9,768 nucleotides of DNA from positions 1 through 9,768 of the forward strand of contig WTAX01000076.1 of assembly GCA_013139395.1 (NCBI GenBank), in the 5' to 3' direction. The stretch is from Gammaproteobacteria bacterium (GTDB lineage Bacteria > Pseudomonadota > Gammaproteobacteria > GRL18). The notes beneath the pieces are model-generated. The model made no database searches and was not told the DNA's origin. It saw only the letters and a list, made by a program, of their open reading frames with translations. Both the position numbers and the translations under genes were made by a program. Positions 5,334 to 9,768 of the stretch are shown here, one piece after another; the stretch's first letter is position 1; every line of letters begins with the position of its first letter.

Positions 5334-7097
5334 ATGTTAAAGCGGATGGTTTCACCTTTATTATTTTTGTTTTTTGCCTGGTTTATTGTTGCTAATGAAA
5401 ATGCTAAAACCATTATTGCCGGTATTGCTATTTTTTTGATCGGTATGCATTATATGGAGAATGGCTTTAAACTCTTTAGTGGCGGTGCATTAGAAGCAAT
5501 TTTAGAAAAATTTACCAGTACCACGCCTAAAGCCATTGGTACCGGATTTTTAGCAACAGCGGTAGTACAAAGCTCTTCATTGGTTTCAGTCATTATTATC
5601 TCATTTCTTTCTGCAGAACTTATCGGTTTATCATCAGCAGTGGGCGTGGTTTTTGGTTCTAATATCGGTACCACCACTACCGCCTGGCTAGTCTCATCTC
5701 TGGGATTAAAGATCAAAATTGCTCAATATGCTTTACCCATGCTTATTTTTGGTGTGATTATGCAATTTTCTAAGCATAATACTTATAAAGGTTTGGGAAA
5801 TGTATTGATTGGGCTGGGTTTTATCTTTCTTGGTATTGCCTATATGAAAGAGGGTTTTGAAACCCTCAAAGAAGGCTTGCATCTTGCTGAATATGCTATG
5901 GCAGGTTATTTAGGTATTTTTGTTTATATTTTCTTTGGTGCTGTTGCCACCGTGGTTATTCAGTCAAGTAGTGCGACTATGGCCATTATTATCACAGCGC
6001 TTGCTACCGGACAAATTGATTATATTAATGCACTATCTCTGGCTATCGGGGCGAATATTGGTACCACAGTCACTGCAGTTCTGGGGGCATTGGCTTCCAA
6101 TAAAAATGGTAAACGATTGGCTGTTGCGCACTTTATTTTTAATATAATTACCGGTCTGATTGCTATTGTTTTTATATATCAATTAAAAGATATTGTTGAT
6201 GCAATAGCACCTATATTATCAATATCTGAAAGCAACTATGCGATGAAATTGGCACTATTTCATACTATTTTCAATGTCATTGGTGTTATGGTCGTTTCTC
6301 CTTTTATACAACATCTGGTCAAATTTCTGGAAACCCTGTTCGTTAAACATGAGGAGGGCAGAGGACAACCAAAATATTTAACCGATGAAGTGATGGAAAT
6401 CCCTGCATCTGCCCTGGAAGCCTTAAGAAAAGAAACAATACATCTTTATGATAAATCGCTTGAAGCCATTGTTCATGCCATGAATTTGCATCGTAAAGAA
6501 ATATTTTCAGATGAAGAAATTCAAGAAATTGTTGAGCGCTCTAATCTTAAAATTGATATTGATATTGATAAGGTTTATCAAAATGATATAAAAAATCTTT
6601 ATAGTGAAATTCTGCGCTATTCCTCTAAATCACAAGCTTATATGGATATGGAAGGTAACAATAGAGTCTATGAGCTGAAATTAACCGCTAGAAATATTAT
6701 TGAGATGGTCAAAGATATCAGAGAATTGCAAAAAAACTTAAATAGTTTTACAAAAAGCAAAAATTGGTTCATGATTCATGAATATAATGAATTAAGAAAA
6801 GAGTTGATAACCATCTTTCGCAGAATAGAAGAAATAAGGCATAATGAAATAGATGCTACTGAAATTATGACTCAGCTCCAGGTATTGAAAGAAAAAGCAG
6901 CTGATAATGAGTTTGCCTTGAATAAAAATATAGATGCTCTTATTAGAGATCATAAAATTGACTCTAAAATGGCTTCTTCATTGATCAATGATGTAGGATT
7001 TACGCACAGCATTTCTAAAAAATTACTCAGTACCGCTGCTGTATTATGGGTGAAAGATGAACTAATCACGGAATTGGGAGATGAATATGGGGATTAA
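5334..7097 (+). CDS. Na+/phosphate cotransporter family protein with PhoU-like C-terminal domain
   Basis: 587 residues. The N-terminal ~330 residues form the Na/Pi-cotransporter II membrane domain, built from two inverted halves. Each half carries the QSSS substrate/ion site followed by G-(S/A)-N-I-G-T-T: QSSS 79-82 with GSNIGTT 108-114, and QSSS 210-213 with GANIGTT 239-245. After the last membrane segment (about 305-330) comes a charged, helical cytosolic region (about 355-580) of the PhoU-like type seen in bacterial NptA/YjbB relatives. The likely role is sodium-coupled phosphate movement across the inner membrane, uptake or export, possibly gated by the PhoU-like tail. Length is normal for this architecture. 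ATG 5334 keeps a hydrophobic N-terminus. Only a weak AAAGA lies about 10 bases upstream. The 3' end overlaps the next gene by 11 bases, so the two are translationally coupled. Confidence 0.9.
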   Translation: MLKRMVSPLLFLFFAWFIVANENAKTIIAGIAIFLIGMHYMENGFKLFSGGALEAILEKFTSTTPKAIGTGFLATAVVQSSSLVSVIIISFLSAELIGLSSAVGVVFGSNIGTTTTAWLVSSLGLKIKIAQYALPMLIFGVIMQFSKHNTYKGLGNVLIGLGFIFLGIAYMKEGFETLKEGLHLAEYAMAGYLGIFVYIFFGAVATVVIQSSSATMAIIITALATGQIDYINALSLAIGANIGTTVTAVLGALASNKNGKRLAVAHFIFNIITGLIAIVFIYQLKDIVDAIAPILSISESNYAMKLALFHTIFNVIGVMVVSPFIQHLVKFLETLFVKHEEGRGQPKYLTDEVMEIPASALEALRKETIHLYDKSLEAIVHAMNLHRKEIFSDEEIQEIVERSNLKIDIDIDKVYQNDIKNLYSEILRYSSKSQAYMDMEGNNRVYELKLTARNIIEMVKDIRELQKNLNSFTKSKNWFMIHEYNELRKELITIFRRIEEIRHNEIDATEIMTQLQVLKEKAADNEFALNKNIDALIRDHKIDSKMASSLINDVGFTHSISKKLLSTAAVLWVKDELITELGDEYGD

Positions 7098-7350
7098 AAT
7101 GTTATTAAAAAATTTAGATGAGTTCTTTGATCAATCAAAAAAAAAGCAAAAAAAGAAAGCCGAAAAGTTATCAAAGATCATCGAGTCCCTTGAGGAAAAG
7201 AAGTCAGAACTTAAAGAAAATATAAAAACAGAGTCTAAAAAATGTAAAAAGAGTAAAGAAACTTATAATCTTTGTAAAGAATTTAAAGCACTGTCCAAAA
7301 TGTTAAAGAAGGCAAAAAAACAAGAAGCTATTATAAATGACAAGTTGTAA
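7087..7350 (+). CDS. Small lysine-rich coiled-coil protein, coupled to the Na/Pi cotransporter
   Basis: 87 residues from ATG 7087, almost all Lys, Glu, Ser and Leu/Ile/Met in a heptad-like pattern (for example KIIESLEEKKSELKENI), so a long cytosolic coiled coil with strong positive charge. There is no signal or membrane segment. Function is unknown and I can assign no family with certainty. Start choice: ATG 7087 has GGGAG (7076-7080) at 6 bases. The in-frame ATG 7081 would sit directly on that site, and ATG 7099 is a further alternative that gives MLLKNLDEFF. The reading frame overlaps the cotransporter's last codons and stop (7095-7097), so it is co-translated and may bind the PhoU-like domain. 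That binding is inference from gene order only. Confidence 0.7.
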   Translation: MGIKMLLKNLDEFFDQSKKKQKKKAEKLSKIIESLEEKKSELKENIKTESKKCKKSKETYNLCKEFKALSKMLKKAKKQEAIINDKL

Positions 7351-7512
7351 ATGTATTTATCTTTACTTTTATCTTTAAGAATGGCCAATATCTTAATAAG
7401 CTTACTGCACAAACATAACCATAATTTAGACTCTTTTCCCCCCAAAAAAAACATACAAAAATCAATATAAGTCATTCTTATCGAAAAAACAGTTCCTATG
7501 AGTGTGAATAAT

Positions 7513-7533
7513 ATAGCTTTTTTAGTAAGCTAT
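7513..7533 (+). promoter_or_regulatory. 7-bp inverted repeat upstream of the binding-protein promoter
   Basis: ATAGCTT (7513-7519) and AAGCTAT (7527-7533) are perfect inverse complements with a 7-base loop, ending 2 bases before the TTGACA below. No T-run follows, so it is not a convincing terminator. Its position fits an operator or upstream regulatory hairpin. The rest of 7351-7609 is AT-rich with a C6-A8 tract (7438-7451) and no credible gene. Confidence 0.3.
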
Positions 7534-7535
7534 TC

Positions 7536-7564
7536 TTGACAGGCTCTCTATTTATTATAAAAAT
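7536..7564 (+). promoter_or_regulatory. Candidate promoter of the binding-protein/OsmC unit
   Basis: A perfect -35 hexamer, TTGACA, lies at 7536-7541. The -10 is ambiguous: TATAAA at 7556-7561 is a better hexamer but only 14 bases away, while AAAAAT at 7559-7564 has the ideal 17-base spacing but a poorer match. It would leave a leader of about 35-40 bases before ATG 7610. Confidence 0.4.
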
Positions 7565-7609
7565 AGACCCTTATATTACGAATCTGGTTATTAACACAAA
7601 GGTCATTTA

Positions 7610-8374
7610 ATGAAACATTTTTCTTTAGTTCTCATATTTATTGTCTCTATTTTGTTGGGAAATATTGCCTGTTCTGAAACCCTTAGAGTGGGTGTTTCAA
7701 CAAGTTATCCTCCCGTTATTTTTAAAGATAATGGCAAAATTGTTGGCATTGAGGCTGACTTAGCTAACAATATTGGTGATATTACAGGCATGACGGTCAA
7801 GCTTGTTGAAATTCCATGGGAGCAGCTTGAAAGAGCTCTTATCAAGGGTGAAGTTGATGTAGTTATGTCTGGTGTTTCGGTCACTGAAGAAAGAAAAAAA
7901 CGTATTGATTTTACCAGGCCGTATATGACCGTGGGTCAAATGGTTCTGATTAAGGCTGATAACATTATGAGTCATGCTTCTAAAATGTCGATGTATTCAT
8001 CTGGAAAACGTTTTGGTGTAGAAAAAAATACCACGGGAGAACAATTTGCAAAGTCAGAGTTCCCCACCTCTAAAGTATCTTCTTTTGATTCGGTTAAATT
8101 AGGTATTAAAGCACTTAAAGATGATGAAGTAGATTATTTCATTCATGATGCCCCCACTATCTGGCAATATACTGTGTTACCTCAAACTCAGGATAAATCA
8201 CTTTTTGGCCTTTATGAATATATGACCAAAGAACCATTAGCATGGGCGGTAAAAAAAGGTAATACCAGGCTATTGGAGAAATTAAATAAAGCGTTAAGCA
8301 CAATGCAAAGTAAGGGGTTAGTTAATAAAGCGGTCAATCAATGGTTACCTATACAAATTGAAGTTGGGGGCTAG
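7610..8374 (+). CDS. Periplasmic polar-amino-acid-type substrate-binding protein (SBP_bac_3)
   Basis: 254 residues. The hydrophobic signal peptide covers about 1-20. NIAC21 is close to but not a standard lipobox, so soluble periplasmic export or a lipid anchor are both possible. The fold follows family 3 binding proteins: LRVGVSTSYPPVIF (25-38), GIEADLANNIGD (46-57), the hinge region VDVVMSGVSVTEERKKRIDFTRPY (82-105), then VDYFIHDAP (174-182) and AWAVKKGN (211-218). By family analogy, Arg95 (TEER) would hold the ligand carboxylate and Asp180 its amino group, suggesting an amino acid or similar small ligand. No ABC permease, ATPase or sensor kinase gene is adjacent, so it is an orphan component. 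AAAGG lies 7 bases before the start. The OsmC gene follows after 2 bases. Confidence 0.85.
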   Translation: MKHFSLVLIFIVSILLGNIACSETLRVGVSTSYPPVIFKDNGKIVGIEADLANNIGDITGMTVKLVEIPWEQLERALIKGEVDVVMSGVSVTEERKKRIDFTRPYMTVGQMVLIKADNIMSHASKMSMYSSGKRFGVEKNTTGEQFAKSEFPTSKVSSFDSVKLGIKALKDDEVDYFIHDAPTIWQYTVLPQTQDKSLFGLYEYMTKEPLAWAVKKGNTRLLEKLNKALSTMQSKGLVNKAVNQWLPIQIEVGG

Positions 8375-8376
8375 AT

Positions 8377-8832
8377 ATGTCAGAACATAACGTGAAACTT
8401 CTCTGGACAAAACAAACCGAATCTTTTGCCTATGCAGATTATAATAGAGAGCACCAATGGGATTTTGGGGAAGGCCTGATTGTTAATGCCTCATCGGCAC
8501 CACAATTTTTGGGTGATCCTGAGTGTGCCGATCCCGAACGGGCTTTTGCTGCATCTCTATCGAGTTGTCATATGTTATTTTTTATTGCCATTTGTTCAAA
8601 GAAACGTCTTATTGTTGAAAATTATATTGATTGTTCGACCTCTTTTTTAGAACCGGATGAGCAGGGTGATTTAATCATCAGCAAGGTGATTTTAAGACCA
8701 GAGGTCACTTTTGCAGAGGGCGTTGAGGTGAGCAGGGAGGTTCTTGAAAACATACATCATCAATCGCATGATAAATGCTTTCTTGCCAAGTCAGTTAAGT
8801 CGGATATAGTTGTAGAGCCTGTTTATCCTTAA
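8377..8832 (+). CDS. OsmC/Ohr family protein
   Basis: 151 residues, one OsmC domain, cytosolic. The two family cysteines are present: Cys64 in ASLSSCHMLFF and Cys134 in HDKCFLAKSVK. Glu54 lies in the DPERAFAAS stretch before the first helix. Such proteins reduce organic hydroperoxides using the paired thiols. The sequence fits the general OsmC-like branch (start YADYNREHQWDFGEG, then APQFLGDPECADPE) rather than classical Ohr. Cys50, Cys73 and Cys86 are extra. The start codon follows the binding-protein stop by 2 bases, with TGGGGG (8365-8370) at 6 bases, so it is translationally coupled. The pairing with a binding protein is unusual and its meaning is unknown. Confidence 0.9.
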   Translation: MSEHNVKLLWTKQTESFAYADYNREHQWDFGEGLIVNASSAPQFLGDPECADPERAFAASLSSCHMLFFIAICSKKRLIVENYIDCSTSFLEPDEQGDLIISKVILRPEVTFAEGVEVSREVLENIHHQSHDKCFLAKSVKSDIVVEPVYP

Positions 8833-8859
8833 GTAAGAAAAATAAGAGGAATAAGAAAA

Positions 8860-8880
8860 GAACAGAATGTTCAGGCTTTT
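8860..8880. terminator. Weak bidirectional terminator between convergent genes
   Basis: GAACA (8860-8864) and TGTTC (8868-8872) form a short stem. On the plus strand it is followed by AGGCTTTT running into more T, and on the minus strand by TTTTCTTATT. It lies where the OsmC gene and the minus-strand DUF2062 gene converge, and it overlaps the DUF2062 stop codon. The stem is only 5 bp, so confidence is modest. Confidence 0.35.
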
Positions 8881-9401
8881 TTCTGTTGTTTTAACCGAGC
8901 TCTACGCGCTTTGATATGGCGAACAAGATGCAGTCTCCAAAGAAGTCGTATCATAGTGTAGGCAATAATTGCGCTAATAACACCGCTGACAAAGCAACCG
9001 AGCAAAAAAGGCTGCCAGATTAAATCCAGTTGTTCTGTAAACCATTCTGCTGTTAATTTATAGTCACTGGTTATTGCTTCCTGACCCATAATAAATGCAC
9101 CGGTTTTATAGGATAGATAGAAGATTGGCGACATAGTAATAGGATTTGTCAGCCAGACTAGTGATACTGAAATGGGTAAGTTAACCCGGACTAAAATAGC
9201 AATGGTAGCAGCAAATACCATTTGTAAGGGGAGTGGTATAAAAGCACAGAAAATACCAACTGCAAATGCGCCGGATACTGAACGTCGATTAAAGTGCCAA
9301 AGATTAGCGTCATGCAATAATGTGCCAAACACTTTTAAATGTTTGTGCTCTTTGATCTTTTTATGATCAGGCATGTATTTTTTTATAATTCTTTTTGGCA
9401 T
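8871..9401 (-). CDS. DUF2062 family inner-membrane protein
   Basis: 176 residues. The family layout is clear: a basic N-terminus (KKYMPDHKKIKEHKHLKVFGTLLHDANLWHFNRRSVSGAFAVG, about 7-49), a membrane hairpin rich in Pro (FCAFIPLPLQMVFA, 51-64), the conserved VNLPISVSLVWLTNPITMSPIFY (73-95), a soluble loop (about 107-128), a further membrane segment (about 132-155) and a very basic tail (RHIKARRARLKQQKKA). The function is unknown in the family. The start at 9401 has no clear ribosome-binding site, and Met10 is an alternative. It is divergent from the probable comEC gene at 9541, separated by 139 bases. Confidence 0.9.
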   Translation of the reverse strand: MPKRIIKKYMPDHKKIKEHKHLKVFGTLLHDANLWHFNRRSVSGAFAVGIFCAFIPLPLQMVFAATIAILVRVNLPISVSLVWLTNPITMSPIFYLSYKTGAFIMGQEAITSDYKLTAEWFTEQLDLIWQPFLLGCFVSGVISAIIAYTMIRLLWRLHLVRHIKARRARLKQQKKA

Positions 9402-9478
9402 AAATAAAGTTTCAGTTAATATACAGATTTAAACCTAGGGGCCTTGGAGTACGGTTAATAGTTATTCAGCTAATCATT

Positions 9479-9497
9479 GTTTATGAGCATTATAAAC
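9479..9497. promoter_or_regulatory. AT-rich inverted repeat in the divergent intergenic region
   Basis: GTTTAT (9479-9484) and ATAAAC (9492-9497) are inverse complements around a 7-base spacer, midway between the two divergent genes. This could be a regulator site shared by both, or chance in AT-rich DNA. I find no convincing -35/-10 pair in 9402-9540. Confidence 0.25.
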
Positions 9498-9540
9498 TAA
9501 TGCCTGCAGAATAGGGCTGCAATTTAAGGAGAAATACCTC

Positions 9541-9768
9541 ATGCGCACAGGGATTGTCGCGTTTATACTTGGAAATATTAGTTTCCTATATTACTTACCT
9601 TTTGAATGGTCTCAACAGAGCAGGATAGAACCTCATGGCTACTATCTGTTATTGCTCATTATTGTTGTTATTTCCCTCTCCCTGTTAAGCGTATTATACA
9701 AAGCCCGAACTATTATTGTTAGTTCTCAGGCAATTATTTATAAAAATTTTTATACACGATTGATACGC
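9541..9768 (+). CDS. Probable N-terminus of ComEC/Rec2-like DNA-uptake membrane protein, cut by the window end
   Basis: The first 76 codons of an open frame that runs off the window. ATG 9541 is preceded by AAGGAG (9526-9531) at 9 bases, the best ribosome-binding site here. The product begins MRTGIVAFILGNISFLYYLP, resembling the MRT-G-hydrophobic start of gammaproteobacterial ComEC proteins as I recall them. A second membrane segment (about 41-57, YLLLLIIVVISLSLLSV) follows, then RTIIVSSQAIIYKNFYTRLIR. ComEC forms the inner-membrane channel for single-stranded DNA during natural transformation. The position next to a DUF2062 gene supports this, but too little is visible to see a diagnostic motif. 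Any small polytopic membrane protein remains possible. Confidence 0.5.
   Translation, partial: MRTGIVAFILGNISFLYYLPFEWSQQSRIEPHGYYLLLLIIVVISLSLLSVLYKARTIIVSSQAIIYKNFYTRLIR

Noticed and set aside
5450..5716. 88-codon minus-strand ORF within the Na/Pi cotransporter gene
   Set aside because: It is antisense to the first QSSS and GSNIGTT repeat region. Its composition is what the complement of that coding sequence would give.
7371..7400. TTAAGA...TCTTAA inverted repeat after the coiled-coil gene as a terminator
   Set aside because: The stem is only 6 bp, all but one or two pairs are A-T, the loop is 10 bases and no T-run follows.
7438..7451. C6-A8 homopolymer tract as a programmed slippage or phase-variation site
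   Set aside because: It lies in non-coding DNA, outside any supported reading frame and upstream of the promoter, so slippage there would have no obvious effect on a product.
7263..7475. 70-codon minus-strand ORF over the end of the coiled-coil gene and the following gap
   Set aside because: More than a third is antisense to a supported gene. The remainder spans the C6-A8 tract with no ribosome-binding site, and no known domain is visible.
9172..9366. 64-codon plus-strand ORF within the DUF2062 gene
   Set aside because: It is antisense to the conserved NLPISVSLVWLTNP-containing gene and has no independent support.

Overview
The window looks like chromosomal DNA of an AT-rich gammaproteobacterium. 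Four things suggest this: a YnbA-type CDP-alcohol phosphatidyltransferase, a DUF2062 gene divergent from a probable comEC start (a pairing I recall from gammaproteobacteria), Gram-negative style secretion and lipoprotein signals, and a haemerythrin/DUF2249/polytopic-membrane-protein cluster of the kind found in proteobacteria that handle nitrogen oxides or live at low oxygen. I cannot name a genus. There are no phage, plasmid, CRISPR, tRNA or rRNA signs.

Layout. 1-127: right part of a palindromic miniature element. 157-1542: exported erythromycin-esterase-family protein. 1543-2091: mostly non-coding, with a 14-bp palindrome, a possible 34-residue lipoprotein gene, a good sigma70-type promoter and a 14-bp direct repeat. 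2092-2694: ynbA-like gene. 2707-2869: second, complete miniature element. 2897-5088: three co-directional genes, haemerythrin, DUF2249 and a 12-TM NnrS/heme-copper-oxidase-like membrane protein. 5130-5278: third miniature element, inverted and bounded by a perfect 8-bp target duplication. 5334-7350: Na+/phosphate cotransporter with a PhoU-like tail, overlapped by a small lysine-rich coiled-coil gene. 7610-8832: two-gene unit, a periplasmic amino-acid-type binding protein and an OsmC-family protein. 8871-9401 (minus): DUF2062 membrane protein. 9541-end (plus): start of a membrane protein that I read as the ComEC/Rec2 N-terminus.

How the parts fit. The haemerythrin, DUF2249 and 12-TM genes are the likeliest functional module, plausibly binding, sensing or detoxifying NO or O2. 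The phosphate transporter and its coiled-coil partner form a second unit, and the binding protein plus OsmC a third. The most distinctive feature is the miniature element. Three copies and one solo end lie in this 9.8 kb, and each abuts the start of a gene. The ends begin with GTAAC, and the one copy with readable flanks shows an 8-bp duplication. These traits match the IS66 transposon family, so I infer a non-autonomous (MITE) element mobilised by an IS66-type transposase. It also carries a long hairpin ending in a T-run in one orientation, so it may reshape transcription of the genes it sits beside.
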